The notes below the pieces were generated by a model that saw only the letters and a list, made by a program, of their open reading frames with translations, was not told the origin of the DNA and did not search any database. 64,000 bases of DNA. It comes from Scortum barcoo (lineage: Eukaryota; Chordata; Actinopteri; Centrarchiformes; Terapontidae). The translations under genes were made by a program, and so were the position numbers. Below, piece by piece: positions 1-12,236 of the stretch (positions are counted from its first letter, which is position 1; each line of letters opens with the position of its first letter). The stretch spans positions 12,555,782 to 12,619,781 of the forward strand of contig CM041545.1 in the NCBI GenBank assembly GCA_023238725.1. The letters run 5' to 3'.

Positions 1-1517
1 GTCGCTCTGTCTCTGGGGACGTTCGTCGATCAGTATATCTTCACTGTCTGCACAATGGAGGCTATATTTTTTTTATTCGAGCATCGCTTGTACTGGATCT
101 GCAAGTGACATTTTCAGATATAAAAGCGCCTTGCAACTTTTATCAGGATAAAATAATTTATATTCTCGTGACAGGAAAAGCAATTCTGTGTGATTGTCAG
201 ACAGACTGTTGGATTTCAAGCTGGAGAAATCTGTTTGTGATGATGAGCATTCAGCACCATGTCCACAGTAAATGACACAGATCAAATGAACAATTTGGAG
301 TGATGGCGTCTCAACTTTTTTTTTCCTCTTCTGGAAAAAAGAAGATGTTAACAGGAGGTTATCGTGGACACTTGATCAAATGAAAATAAGTACAAGAAAG
401 AAGGCAAATAACAGTCAAATTTACTGCAAGGTTTACACTCAGTGTAATAAAATGCTCATTTGGAATAGTTGTAAATGTCATTTTTTTATAATTTATTGTA
501 ACTCCAAACAAAAATAATTTCTACAAAAAATATTCAAATAATGTCATATAATATTGATACGTGGTTGATATCTTTTCTCTCTCTTTTAAACTTCTGATAG
601 TTAAATTCTGTTAAATTCTGCTTCCTGAATACTGTGAAGATTAAATCTCGCTAAGTGTGGCAACAATCACTCATTCCTATAACAACCATAATAGTGACTA
701 TTATCTTTTTTTTTTTTTTTTTTTAATAATTTGTAACCCCCTGGATATTATATAATATGTATAATCTCAGCGACTGTTAGTGGGCACATTAGATACAATG
801 ACTGAAGATATAATTAAAAAAAATAATGCAGCAGAAATAGAATAAATGTAAAATCAAGTCTCATCTTTCGAGAAGAAATGAAACCTGGTTAATATACTAT
901 GTAGGCCTCAGCAGCAGGATCAAACACGCAACCTCGCCTCCCGACCCCCCCGTCCGTCGTGTCGACATGTCTTGTGCTCTCACTGAGTCCGACCACACAC
1001 ACACGTTGGCCGCCAGTCCAACGGAGGCGAGATCCTTAACTCAACCAAGAAAAAAAAAAAACAAAAAAGAAACAGGTTACAACAGCCATTCCCTTTGAAG
1101 TGAAACAGTGGTGATTAAAGTGTTTTGTTTATGCTTTTTGGTTTGATGCACATTGCTCCAGCTCAGGAATAAAGGGAACAGTGGTTGGTATGATTTCTTT
1201 TCCCCTTCTTCTGCATCTGTTTTCTCTGAGGTCAATCCCCCCTTTTTTTTTCCCCTCTGCTTGTCCTCACACCTGAGCACACACTCGGTATCATAACAGT
1301 CCTTTGAGATGTGTTTGTGTGTGTGTGTGTATGTGTGTTTGAAAGAAGACCGGGGCTAGTTAGTGTTGTGTGAGTGTGTGCGCTTTCGCGAGTGCTGCGG
1401 TGCATGTTCGTCGGGTCCGTGACTGGGATGGCCCCTTCCCCCTGCTCTGGGTCACCCCTCGCCTCATGTACATACACATATACACACACTCCTCGGTCCG
1501 AGGGGGTTTTTCGTGGC
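1..1517 (-). other. 3' UTR and downstream flank of netrin-G2
   Basis: Minus-strand sequence after the stop codon. It holds CA-rich stretches (around 1316-1332 and 1360-1380) and a C-rich segment near 940-960. The nearest clear AATAAA on the minus strand is at 492-497, which would give a 3' UTR of about 1 kb; another is at 72-77. Where the transcript ends cannot be decided. No other gene was seen here; a 70-codon open stretch at 73-285 looks like chance. Confidence 0.6.
492..497 (-). terminator. candidate polyadenylation signal AATAAA
   Basis: TTTATT on the plus strand, so AATAAA for the netrin-G2 transcript, about 1 kb after the stop codon. No weaker site closer to the stop stands out, apart from an ATTAAA at 722-727 beside a poly-T tract. 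Confidence 0.4.
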
Positions 1518-1741
1518 TCAGTGGGGAGTTAACGTGGCCAGCAGGTGGGCTAGCAGAGTGCAGAGCAGCAGGGTGGCCGTGGAGAGGTGCAGGGAGGAGG
1601 CGGCGTTACAGTCCTTGCCCGCCTCGCAGCGGGAGTGTTGGCACAGTACCCCCTTAAACTCTGGAGGACAGATGCACTTCTGGTTCTGGTAGCACGTTCC
1701 TCCGTTCTGGCACAGGAGCATCTCCTCGTCGCAAACATTAG
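1518..1741 (-). CDS. ntng2: netrin-G2 terminal coding exon: EGF-like unit and GPI-anchor signal
   Basis: Encodes core residues 458-530 and the TGA stop at 1518-1520. Acceptor CTGCTCACAG|CT. It starts NVCDEEMLLCQNGGTC, continues YQNQKCICPPEFKGVLC, then CEAGKDCNAASSL. The final 22 residues are hydrophobic (TATLLLCTLLAHLLATL) and end TPH with no cytoplasmic tail. This is the expected GPI attachment signal, with likely anchor residues among N502 to S505. The protein would therefore sit on the outer face of the axon membrane. Confidence 0.95.
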
Positions 1742-2562
1742 CTGTGAGCAGAGGCGGACAGAGAGCAGCAGAGTAAGAAGTAGAGGCAAAGGAAAAGGAC
1801 AACGAAATGGAGGGAGAGAGAGAGAGAGAGGAGTTGGGAATAAAGAAGGCGCAGCAAAGTGACAGAGTGACAGGCAGTTAAAGGATAGTGGGGGAGTAAA
1901 GTGCACAAAGATGAGAGAAAGTTGTATGGCAAAGAGGAAGACAGGTCGGGGAAGATAAGGAGGGGCAATGTTAGAAAAAGCATGATGGGAAACAGATACA
2001 GGAGGAGGAGGAGGAGGAGGAGGACAGGAATTCAGGGCGGAAAGAACAAAGTAGAAAAGAAAGCAGGAGGAAGGAAAGAGGCAAGATAAATTCTCCAGTC
2101 TTGCCTCAGGGACAACAACAGGTAACACCTGCCTTTTTTTGTTTTTGCAGCCCTTTTCTCTGTGTTCTTCTTCAGCCTGCACTTTCTCAGGGTCAAGTTA
2201 AACTCATTGTCTCCACACTGGCAGAAAATACACCGCATGTGTGATATTTGTTAAGTAATGAGCGGAGGAATGAATAGCATAATTAAAATGCTGTAAAAGG
2301 TATTAGGAAGGTAGTTGTACTGCACAAGATACTTGACCTTAAAATGTTCTGAGACAAAATAGAGGGGATCAGGCTTTCATGACAAGAAATAATTACACAA
2401 GGGTAACATTTTTTTTTATCACACCTAGGATAACTGGTTCTTCTGCATGCGAGTATTTGGAGTAAAATGTCAAATCTGAAACATACTGCACTACTATTTG
2501 GTACAATATGACCCACATTGTAATAGATAAACCCACCGTTAAAATGCATGCCTGTGAAGGTT

Positions 2563-2608
<46 letters not shown>

Positions 2609-2878
2609 GTAGGTGGGAAGGGTCTGACTAGATGGTAAATGGTAGAGGAAGGCGATTCCCTGTAATGGGGTTAAGGAGTGACAGGGTCATCAATTAAAGG
2701 AGCAGCTAATGCTGCTAATGAGCTACATGATCTATTCCCACGGGAGTAAAGAAAACATGGGGAGATGCACAAGCTCAGTGTTGCAGTGCACTCGCAAAGG
2801 TCCTGAGGGGCTACAATATTTGCTAACCCCTGGATTTTTAGACATAAACCCATCAAAAACCAGCCTCCCCATACTCAC
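1742..2878 (-). other. intron between LE3 and terminal exon
   Basis: 1137 bases. Contains GA-rich sequence near 1810-1832, a GGA repeat at 2001-2023 and a GT repeat at 2565-2610. Long open frames here are products of this low complexity. No further exon seen. Confidence 0.85.
2565..2610. repeat. GT microsatellite
   Basis: About 23 GT units, interrupted near the end, inside the intron before the terminal exon. Confidence 0.95.
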
Positions 2879-3013
2879 GGTAACAGCCTTGTTTCCAATA
2901 GTATCCTGGCAGACAGTCGTCACACTTCGCCCCCGTGGCACCATCTTTACACTGGCAGAAGCCCGTGCCGTTACAGCGGTCGTGAACTGAACCCATCTGG
3001 TTGCAGTTGCATT
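2879..3013 (-). CDS. ntng2: netrin-G2 exon: third laminin-type EGF domain (LE3)
   Basis: 135 bases, phase 1-1, core residues 413-456. Acceptor CTGCTCTCAG|AA, donor TACC|GTGAGT. Reads [45 protein letters not shown], a complete LE3. The Glu split with LE2 (G+AA) and the Pro split with the terminal exon (C+CT) both match the family sequence. Confidence 0.96.
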
Positions 3014-6000
3014 CTGAGAGCAGAAAGAGAGTGGTGGAGGAAAAAGAGATGGACGTTTAGGATTTCCTAATTTGTCATGTCTTTGGGATTCAACCTAGAG
3101 TTGAATTAAGTTCAACCAAAAATGTGTTCATTTGTATTCAGACCACTTTGTTTGGTATTGACACCCTTCAGAGTTACACCACGTGTGCACGTAAGGTGGA
3201 GAGATGTTCCAAGATGCTGCAGAGATTCAGACCTCAAGTGTAGGAGCTTTCCAGTAAGAAATATTTCTGTTTTACCCATCATGTATGTTCATGATGAAAA
3301 TTCAGATGCAAAGCCTCTGTGTAGTGTTTTTTGGAGTGAAACACACTGAATAAGAGCTACTGTAATTCAAAGCACATTTAGTTTTGCACGCCATAACTAC
3401 TATTTTTAAATTATACACAAATTATATATATAATTATTAAATTTTGTTTTGACACGGTACACAGTCTAAAAGTCCCCAAGAGGTTAATGGTTTAGTTGAA
3501 CAATCTTTCAACAATTTCAATGCCACTGTTGTCCTATCAAGCTGCCTATACAGATAACTACTATACAGATAAGACACTACAGTGACTCCTCTCCCATCTA
3601 AAAAAGAAATGACCTATGTCAGAAGTACTGTATATATCAGATGTTGTTTGGGAAACTAATCCCATCTAAATAGGACTGCAAGTTCTTTTGATTGCAGAAT
3701 ACCTGCTTTCAGAGGCAGGTAGAATAAGTCTTGGGAACACTGTTTTTTTTTAACATTTGAAGACGTCTTTCTTGTTGTGCTGCATAATTAAACAAACTTA
3801 AGCTCAGTCCGTTGAAATGCCTATTATTCAAATGGCCAATCAAATACCACAATGTCACATTTATTCTCAGAAAACCTCTTCACTCTCCCTTCTTGCCAAT
3901 CACAATACCTTGGTGATGTGTTCAAACATATCTTTGCTGTACTGAAATGCTTACTTAAATCAGTCTGGGACAGATGTCCCTCAGTAGCATTCACCCCTTG
4001 AATTCATCTTCAGATTTTTTTCTGTATTTCTTACATAAATTACTCTTTTTCTCTGCAAGTAATTATCATTACAAATACATATATTTATAGAACCCAACTG
4101 ATATCCGGATCAGTGATGGTTGGTAGCAGATCAGACTCTGCAAAAAAACTGCAGAGCTGCATATTTGCATTGCATTTGTCAGTCAGTTGATGTTGAACCA
4201 AAGTTTCTCTCATGATTCGATGTAAGCCGAGAGCTTGTCTTTCGCTTAAACCCAAGATCAAATTAACTAATTTATTATAAAATTTATTATAAAATATTCA
4301 TGGAAGTGAAACAAGCCAAGAGGCTCAACCGAGATTATGAAATCACAGCAATGTGGTTGGTATCCGTGTGTTTGTGGGTCATGTGCATTAATATTGGGAT
4401 TGTATGTGAGGGACTGTGTTTGTGCAGAACACGTAGCTGTGTAGAAAGTGTGTATTAGTGTTTGGGAACGCGTGGTCCCTTGCTCCAGAGACGCTGGTGT
4501 GAACTGATTTCTGTTGCCATGCTCGGTGTGCCAGCGTGCTGGCAGATGAGCTAATGGGGCCTTATTTGTGCTGACTCCAAGGCCTGGCCCTGTGTGTGCC
4601 CCAACCGTGGCAAGTTTACCCTCCAACCCCCTGCCGTCCACCTACAGATGGATCCAAATCAACACCAGATTTTAGCTCCACAGCTATGAAATCAGAGTGA
4701 CCTCTTATTAGGACATGCCCTTAATAAGACTAAGACTTAAAAAGAGTAAATACTCTTACAGACAGTGTATGCCACTACCCATAAAGGTGTATTTGTAATA
4801 TTGATTTATAGTACAGTCACAAAATAATAATAAGAGTTATATGTTTTTCATTTTTTTGCCTCTGTACTCCAGGACATTGGATTTGAGGTTTAGTGTTGAC
4901 TTTCACCTTTAAGGGTGTTTGAGGGTTTCAGAAATTCACAAAGTGAATTTTATCATTTTTTCTTACTGCATTCATTCATTTTTGGTCACATGGGGCAATG
5001 CAGCAAGATGTAAAGATTTCACCTCCTAAAGTAGCCATGGTGAACATTTTAACAAACAGTTGCCTTTTTCTAATAGGTCTAATATTTGCACTTATTTTAG
5101 CTCTAGTGTGGTCTCCACCACCACCTGAGGGTAATATCTGTCTCTTTAGCTGTTAAATGCTCCAGTATGTTCACCAGCTAGTTGCTATCTGTGTTTGTTA
5201 GATGTTTGGTGCTGGACAGGTAGTGTACAGTAGATTTTTACAGCTGAACTGAAAATCACTACATACTGTATCTGGAAACTATGCTAATGAGAGCAGAAAG
5301 AGTGAACCAAAACAGTAAATGTTGCAGACTGTAAAACCCCAAAATAAAAATGGAATAAAATATTGATTAGTGCAGCTTTAAAGTTGTATTCAATTACATT
5401 TATGTTTCCGATAGTTATGAGATAATGTAGAGAAGCTACAGTTTCTCCACTGTTCAGCTGATGTGGATTAACACACTCAACACAGTACTTGATTATCATA
5501 TTCACTAGCTGGGGTTCGATTTAAATCTACTGCAAAGAAAGAAACAAAGAAAAAAGTAGAATAAATGCTTGCTTCCATCCACTACCGTTTATTGGGAGTT
5601 TGTTCAGTAAGTGACACCAACTCTCTAGTTGGGTGCCATTGAACCACTGCACATAAGGAAGTCACAACGACATGACGTAATTAAAGTGCCAGTCAGACCT
5701 CAAACAAGGAAAAACAATGTTTAAAACATGATGGAAATATGGCATCTATGTTTGTTTAATGTATTTATTTGAGGAACGTTACATTATTTATCGGCAAAGT
5801 CTGTTTCCACTGCACATTGTCGCATTTTGCTTTTATCATTACACCAGCGTTTCCACCTCAGACGGGTGTAAAAATGCTTTGGCCTTTTGGATTTTTACCA
5901 TTTTCTTTCAGAAATCCTATTTGATTGAATTCAGAGCGAAAACGCCACTGTACGCATCTATTTAAAATTTCACTACCAGACCACCTCGATGAGCTTTAAT

Positions 6001-6159
6001 AAAAACTGAGGAGCCGCTTGAATGCAAAATGCAAACGACTACAGCATCTCTGCCTTCTCTGTCAATCACGCACAACACACACTCCGTCGCCAGCACACTG
6101 ACACACACTGCCCCCCACCCTCCACCCGCCCACATCCTCCCTCCCCCCTGCGGACTGAC
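3014..6159 (-). other. intron between LE2 and LE3
   Basis: 3.1 kb of AT-rich sequence. No convincing exon, repeat family or RNA gene seen. Confidence 0.8.
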
Positions 6160-6327
6160 CGATGCAGACGCTCTCATCATCCAGTTCGGCAGAGGCGTTG
6201 CGGAAGTATCCCAGTCTGCAGTGTTGGCAGTTCTGGCCCCTGGTGTTGTGCTTGCAGCTGACGCACGTGACGATGTTCAGGTAGTCGATGTAGCTGCAGC
6301 GGTTGGAGTGGCCATAGCACTCACAGT
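6160..6327 (-). CDS. ntng2: netrin-G2 exon: second laminin-type EGF domain (LE2)
   Basis: 168 bases, phase 1-1, encoding core residues 357-411 with split residues 356 and 412. Acceptor TTTTCTTTCAG|AC, donor ATCG|GTCAGT. Reads [52 protein letters not shown]. The cysteine pattern and the HNTRGQ motif are diagnostic of netrin-G LE2. NAS is a possible glycosylation sequon. All linker cassettes would be spliced onto this exon, so its phase 1 acceptor is the common target. Confidence 0.96.
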
Positions 6328-6711
6328 CTGAAAGAAAAGAGACAAGTTTTGCTTTATTAGAGAGAGATAGTTATACATGTTCAAGATGCTGTCTTGAAGT
6401 CTTGAAACCTGGGATGGGAATTCTTTTTCTTCTTTTTTTTTTTTTAGCATTCTCACAGGATTTTTCAACGGCAGCAGGAAATGATAAATGAGTCGCACTA
6501 ACAGATACGTCTGAAAGTTTTAGTTTTAGACGTCAGTGAACAAATGGATGGCTCTGAGTGTGTTTTATGACTTGCTTTTCTGACTCTATATTGGTTCAAT
6601 AAAGACAAACCACTCCCTCTCCATTCCTGCACTCGCGGGTTTGCTGAGTCTGCTTCGCTGGGCTGCACTGATTACTGATGGGAATTCCACTATCCTGAGT
6701 GTGTGTGCAAC

Positions 6712-6749
<38 letters not shown>

Positions 6750-9700
6750 TTGTTTGTGTATTTGGCGAGCGAGCACAGGCGTGTTAATTGTGTCTGGGAG
6801 TTTAATTGCATTACTGGGTGAATAGATTATAAGATACAGAATCATAACCGAGGGAGTTTGAGGGGAGTGATACAGTACGGTCGGTGTTTTCAGGCTGCAC
6901 CTGACACTGTGAAATCACTCTGACCCTGCTTAACCTGATAGCGAGCCTCTGGTGCCTCTCCTCCCTTTTCTCTGTTTGCTCTTCATTTCCACAGCCTTAA
7001 ATTCTCTTTCACAAAAGCGCTGCACAATCAGAGCTCTTAATTAAATTTTCTCTTTGTAATTCATGAATTATCTGAGAGGATTTGAATGGAGGTTTTAGTC
7101 TACATGCTCGATAAATGAAGATTTCTTCCAAATTTCACACCCCAAAACCGAAGCTTGAAAAAAAAAAAAAAAAAAAAGAGAAACACTGTGGAGAATGGTG
7201 TAAGACCTTTTGTATAATTTTCCCACTGAGAGAGAAATAAAAGCCGGATATCATTTACCGAAGGATCTGCATTGTGCGGAGGGGTGCAGCGAGACGTGGA
7301 GGGGTGTTGCTCTACATTCTCGCTACGATTATCTTGGCTGAGGCTGGTACCTAATTAAGGTTTTATTAAGCTTTAGAAGTTAGCTGCAGTAGTGTGCTGC
7401 AAGGCATCACTGTCCTCTAAAGAGGCGTTTACCAGGCATGTTTATGCAAATACACATTTAAATGCACATTAAAAAGTCGGAGTTTAGCTGTTTAATCAGC
7501 CGTCACATTATTATTTTATTATTGTTTGGTTGATGATGCCAGCTGAAATATTAATGAGCTGGTTTAAAGGAAGCCAGCGAGAGGAGCACCATAAAGTGCC
7601 TCTCTCAGCACTGAGGGAACCATGCTAGCAGTGGGGGAAGAACTGCCTAATTAAATATAAATGGCCAATTACTCCACAGACTAGAGAGGCAATGGGACAT
7701 TGTTCCGCAAATTAATGTTACGAGTCAAGATGCTGCTTTATTGGTGTTTATCAATTGTGAATTGTTAACGGTGAGCGACAGTTGTATTGAGAGAAAGAAA
7801 CAGAGCCGCCTGCTTCAAACTGTCTGCGAGGTTGAAGGAATAATGGTATATTTTGCTAACAAGCATCCTCTCTAAAATCCACAAACAGAAATGTCAAAGT
7901 AGGCGGCTGTTTGATGGTTTAATATGAATTTAAAGCCTAAACACTTACCTTGATCATGCCAATAAAGCAAACACAACCACGAGGGAGTCACAGGTGCGAG
8001 GGGGGAAAGAATGAGCAAAGTGAAACACAGAAACATGCAATGAAAGGAATTTTTCCACAGGTTCTCTCCTTGAAAAACAGTGTCCACGCTTAAGTGAAAT
8101 GACACACAGAGTTTACAATCCGCTGATCTGAACCAAAGAATCCAGAGGCTTTAATGGCGTGCTGCTCGCGCTGGTCTCTTACCTTTGAAATCATCATATA
8201 TGATCCCAAACAACTGTCTGGCCTGGGGCTCTCCTGAGATCAAGAGTTTCAGAAGCCCTTGAGGGATAAAGGAATCTCTGTTTAAGGTTCTTCTCCACGT
8301 CATTCTGCAGCACTACACCTTCGCACAGCTGGAGCAGGTATAGCCTATAGGTTACTATCAGCACTACAGAGGGCTCTTCTGGATTAGATGGATGGGATTC
8401 CCACCAGATTCTACTTTAAAGAAGGGGCTTGCTTTGTTCTATAAAGCTGACATAATCTTCACCTAGCGTAGTGTTTCTTAACTGGTTGGACAGAACCCAA
8501 AAGATTTTTATCTTGTATATGCAAGGAGCTTCTGTTGTGCTGCTACTGACTGATCTGATAGCTGCTTGTTTGACTTTTTTTGTGAGTGTGTCTTAGGTTT
8601 CAATCTTAATACATTAAATCATGTCCAGCGACACAAAAATGAAATTAAAAGTTCAAGGTGTTTTCAAGGTCAAGGATGAGCTCTTGATCTCAAATTTCAA
8701 GCAAACATGGACAATTTTAGCATCTATACCTTCCTGACAACTGGAAATACTTCTTCTGCTGAAGATCATGTGATTTAAGCAGAGTCTCCTGAACAGCTAC
8801 CAGGCAACATTTGGTGAAACTTTTTTTTGTTTTCAAAATTTGATTAAAAAACTGTTTTTGGAATTCGCCATGATTTGTCTCCAAGATACTCCGAGAGGAT
8901 TTAAACTCTGGGTGGAAAGATTTTTAAAATTCAAAATTTTATTTATTTATTTATTTTTATAAAAATACCAAGCAATTGAACTTTGCAGCTTGTGGTGAAT
9001 AAGGGGCATAAAAAAATAGTCAGTTTGAACATTCAACTGTGAAAATGATGACTCAGCTGTGTGCTCAAATGATTCAAATCACCACATTTAATGGAGCTAT
9101 AACTGCAATACTGTGCCACCTAGTAACCTCATCATGATAAATGTTGGGTCCCAACGTGCAACCAGGTATGAATCACTGTGCTTTTACACCGCTTGTTTAA
9201 ATTTTACCTTTCCTTTTCTCTCTTTCTCTCTCTTCTCTTTCTTCCTCCTCTTTCCCATGAGTGTGCTTCGGGGTCTCGTGACTCCCTCTTTCCCACTCGG
9301 GTCTTTCAAAGACTTGGTGCACTACAAAGAAGCAACAACTTGCTAATCAATCGATATTGACGGAGTGTGAATTATCTCACGCTGTTTTACCAAACACATC
9401 GACTGGCAGGGCAACAACATCCAATTATTTGCGAGAACACTTTGCTAAAATAGCTCCCAATCGCGTACGCTCTAATGCATTGACTTGCACATAATGTTAG
9501 ATGCTTATGGGTTTATTTTAAAAGGTATCATACAAATATAGTAAAATGGAAAATGTGCTTACTGTCTACATTCAGTTGATGAGACAAGACATGAGGGCGT
9601 TTAAAACTTGGCAAAAACATCATTCTGAACACAGAATCATATTGTCAAGAGCATTTTGAATGTCAAATTTCATCTCTACCTGTGTTTTTCCTACCTGTTG

Positions 9701-10034
9701 TTTTTTCTACCTGTTTTTTTTTCACCGCTTCATCCTCCTGTCTTGTTTTTTATTTCTTGCCCTACAGTGTCAGTCTTTCTCTCATAAAGAAATATGGCGC
9801 CAGGGTTGGTACCAAATTAAGATTTAGCCTTGTAGCGTATGTTGACTGACTTTCATGTAGTTGGAGGTAAATTTAGATGCATTTGTTGTTTCCAGTTTCC
9901 ATTTTTCACTGCGAGCTGCCAAGTTGAACACGTGGTGTGAATTTATCTACTGCATATTTACTGCACCACAAGTAATATACTGTATATATAGCTCCTGTAA
10001 AGAATACTGCCACCGCTACATATAAAAGAGATAC
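6328..10034 (-). other. intron between the last array exon and LE2
   Basis: 3.7 kb. It includes a GT repeat (6714-6743) and a poly-A run near 7158-7179. An AT-rich stretch at about 7330-7720 has several TAATTA or ATTAAT-type sites and no simple repeats, which could be regulatory. No array-type exon was found between 6328 and 10034. Confidence 0.75.
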
Positions 10035-10145
10035 CTCTATTTTCAGCTTTTCTTTCTTTATGCAAGTTTTCCTCCCCGTGCCCGAATGAAGTTGTGGCTG
10101 TGTGGCCGTGAGTCTCATGTCCGTGTCCCTCAAAGTGATGGGAGA
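10035..10145 (-). CDS. ntng2: array exon 1, last before LE2
   Basis: 111 bases, open. Acceptor GTGTTTCAG, donor AGAG|GTATCT. Core HHFEGHGHETHGHTATTS, tail LHKERKAENR. Spliced to LE2 it gives G+AC, an Asp before CECYGH. Confidence 0.82.
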
Positions 10146-10236
10146 CTGAAACACCATAATGGTCACTGACATAACAAGTAGAAATATGAGGGGAATTTGT
10201 TGATAATATCGCTGCAAACACTTATGAGTGAGATAC

Positions 10237-10329
10237 CTTTCCTCTCAGTTTTTCTTTCCTTCCCGTGCCCTGATAAGGTTGTTCTGTGGCCGTGAGTCTC
10301 GTGTACGTGGCCCTCAGGCTTGTGGGGGT
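10237..10329 (-). CDS. ntng2: array exon 2
   Basis: 93 bases, open. Acceptor GTGTGTCAG, donor AAAG|GTATCT. Core PHKPEGHVHETHGHRTT, tail KERKTERK. Only 91 bases of intron separate it from exon 1. It resembles exon 19, and so do its flanks. Confidence 0.82.
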
Positions 10330-10662
10330 CTGACACACCATAATGTCATTGACACAACAAGCAAAAACATCACATGAGGACAGCTTTAGATGCTCTCTTT
10401 CTCAGCAGTTTAAGCAATAATTAAACAATGTTGGTTGGTGCTTTTTCTTACTTGATCCTTATTTTGAGTCCCAGATAAAAAGATGTTGTTGCCAAATTAA
10501 ATTAAGATACATTTATGCTGTTTACAGGGGCCCATTTCTAACACTTGTCAAGTCTAGCTTGTGAGGATAGTTTATCTACTACATATTTACAGCACCACAG
10601 GCAAACTACAATATGTAGCCTAAATCTACAAGAAAATCTGTCACTCTATTCAAAACAGATAC

Positions 10663-10752
10663 CTTTTCTTTCAGAATGCTCCACCCCATGCCCAGGTGAT
10701 GTCGTTTTGTGGCCATGAGTCTCTTGAATGTGTCCTTCAGATTTGTGGGAGA
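10663..10752 (-). CDS. ntng2: array exon 3
   Basis: 90 bases, open, among the shortest copies. Acceptor GTGCCAG, donor AAAG|GTATCT. Core SHKSEGHIQETHGHKTTSP, with one core His replaced by Gln; tail VEHSERK. Confidence 0.8.
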
Positions 10753-10908
10753 CTGGCACATCAGAATTTTTATCAACAAAAGAAGGAAAAACTCAAAAAA
10801 GATAAATTTCTGCTGTTTGCTGCAAGTTATCATTTATAACTTGTGTTAAAAGTTTGTCTGACGCTGCATTTAAACTACACACTCTATTGCTACATCTAAA
10901 AGATGTAC

Positions 10909-11010
10909 CTTTTCTTTCAGAGTGCCCTCCTCTGTGCTCCTCCTCCCCGTGCCCAGATGTTATTTGGTGGCCGTGCGTCTCGTGTACGTGTCCCTCAAAA
11001 CTGTGGGAGA
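10909..11010 (-). CDS. ntng2: array exon 4
   Basis: 102 bases, open. Acceptor GTGTTAG, donor AAAG|GTACAT. Core SHSFEGHVHETHGHQITSG, tail EEEHRGGHSERK. Confidence 0.82.
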
Positions 11011-11098
11011 CTAACACACCACAATTGTCACTGACATAAGCAGAAATATGAGGTATATTTTCTGAGAAGACTGCCACCACTACGTATTAAAGATATAC

Positions 11099-11206
11099 CT
11101 TTCCTGTCTGTGTTTCTTTCTTTATGCTCCTCCTCCCCGTGCCCGGATGAGGTCGTTGTTTTGTGGCCGTGCGTCTCGTGTACGTGTCCCTCAAAATTGT
11201 GGGAGA
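11099..11206 (-). CDS. ntng2: array exon 5
   Basis: 108 bases, open. Acceptor GTGTTAG, donor AAAG|GTATAT. Core SHNFEGHVHETHGHKTTTSS, tail EEEHKERNTDRK. Part of a recent 196-base tandem duplication with exon 6. Confidence 0.84.
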
Positions 11207-11294
11207 CTAACACACCACAATTGTCACTGACATAAGCAGAAATATGAGGTATATTTTCTGAGAAGACTGCCACCACTACGTATTAAAGATATAC

Positions 11295-11408
11295 CTTTCC
11301 TGTCTGTGTTTCTTTCTTTATGCTCCTCCTCCCCGTGCCCGGATGAGGTCGTTGTTTTGTGGCCATGAGGCTCATGTACGTGTCCCTCAAAATGATGATG
11401 ATGGGAGA
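11295..11408 (-). CDS. ntng2: array exon 6, with expanded His run
   Basis: 114 bases, open. Acceptor GTTGCAG, donor AAAG|GTATAT. A run of four CAT codons gives SHHHHFEGHVHEPHGH. The tail is the same as in exon 5. It sits 196 bases from exon 5 with nearly identical flanks. Confidence 0.84.
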
Positions 11409-11700
11409 CTGCAACACCACAATTATCGTGAGCATTGCAATAAAGAATTTATTAATTCTGCGCTGTTTCCACAGAAATCTAGACAATAATGCTCTGATGG
11501 TGCCAAATTAAGATTTTTCTTTATAGCCTAAATCGATGGAGAGGCTATCATCACTGTCACTAAAGAGACATTTCTGCTTCTTTCAGTTTTGGGGAGCCCT
11601 TTTTAATTCATTTTAATTTTAATTTTAATTTAAAAGTTCGATTTTAAAATTTAGCACTGCATGGAAAACTTCAGCATCAACAAGAACATCTCCAAGATAC

Positions 11701-11820
11701 CTGTCCTTTCAGCTACTCTTTCTCTGTGCTCCTCTTGGTGCCTGTCGTGTCCGTGCCCAGATGAGGCTGTTGCTTTGTGGCTGCGAGTCTCGTGTGCGTG
11801 TCCCTCAGACTTGTGGGGGA
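11701..11820 (-). CDS. ntng2: array exon 7, longest copy
   Basis: 120 bases, open, the longest copy. Acceptor GCATTTCAG, donor ACAG|GTATCT. Core PHKSEGHAHETRSHKATASS, tail HDRHQEEHRERVAERT. Confidence 0.82.
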
Positions 11821-12009
11821 CTGAAATGCCAAAGTCATTGTCACTGTTATTACATTTCATTACTTTTTCTGCTGTTTTCAGTGGCCAAATTTTCTCTGTA
11901 AGGTGCCAAATTTAAGGGGTGGTAATAGTTTATCTACTGCGTATTTCTATCACTACACATGTATTACTGTTAGTACAACTATAAGCACTACAGTACATAT
12001 GATATATAC

Positions 12010-12091
12010 CTTTATGCTCCTCCTCCCCATGCCCAGATGATGGTTTCGTGGCCATGAGTCTCATGTCCATGTCCCCCAGATGTGTGGGAAA
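12010..12091 (-). pseudogene. array exon 8, frame-broken copy
   Basis: 82 bases, not a multiple of three. Splice sites are kept (GTTGTAG; AAAG|GTATAT) and the first half reads SHTSGGHGHETHGHE. A length change after that shifts the frame and brings TAA before the donor. Inclusion would truncate the protein, so this is a decayed or non-coding copy. Confidence 0.75.
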
Positions 12092-12236
12092 CTACAACAC
12101 CACAATCGTCATTGACATAACAAGAAAAAATATCCATTTTCGCTGTAACCTGCCAACATTACTGCTGTGTGGTTCCTCTGCTACATGTTAACTAAAATTT
12201 GCCACAGCCACCACTACAGTACATTTAAGGATATAC

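Noticed and set aside
1550..2182. Minus-strand open frame of 210 codons
   Set aside because: Pro/Ser/Leu-rich low complexity from a pyrimidine-rich intron, overlapping the true terminal exon in another frame.
6022..6331. Plus-strand open frames across the LE2 exon
   Set aside because: Shadows of the LE2 coding exon on the opposite strand; the same holds for frames opposite exons 1, 2 and 3.
7872..8105. A possible cassette exon ending in a strong donor (GTAAGTG at 7942-7948), phase 1
   Set aside because: The only in-phase acceptor gives a strongly hydrophobic insert unlike a netrin-G linker, with no pyrimidine-rich acceptor tract.
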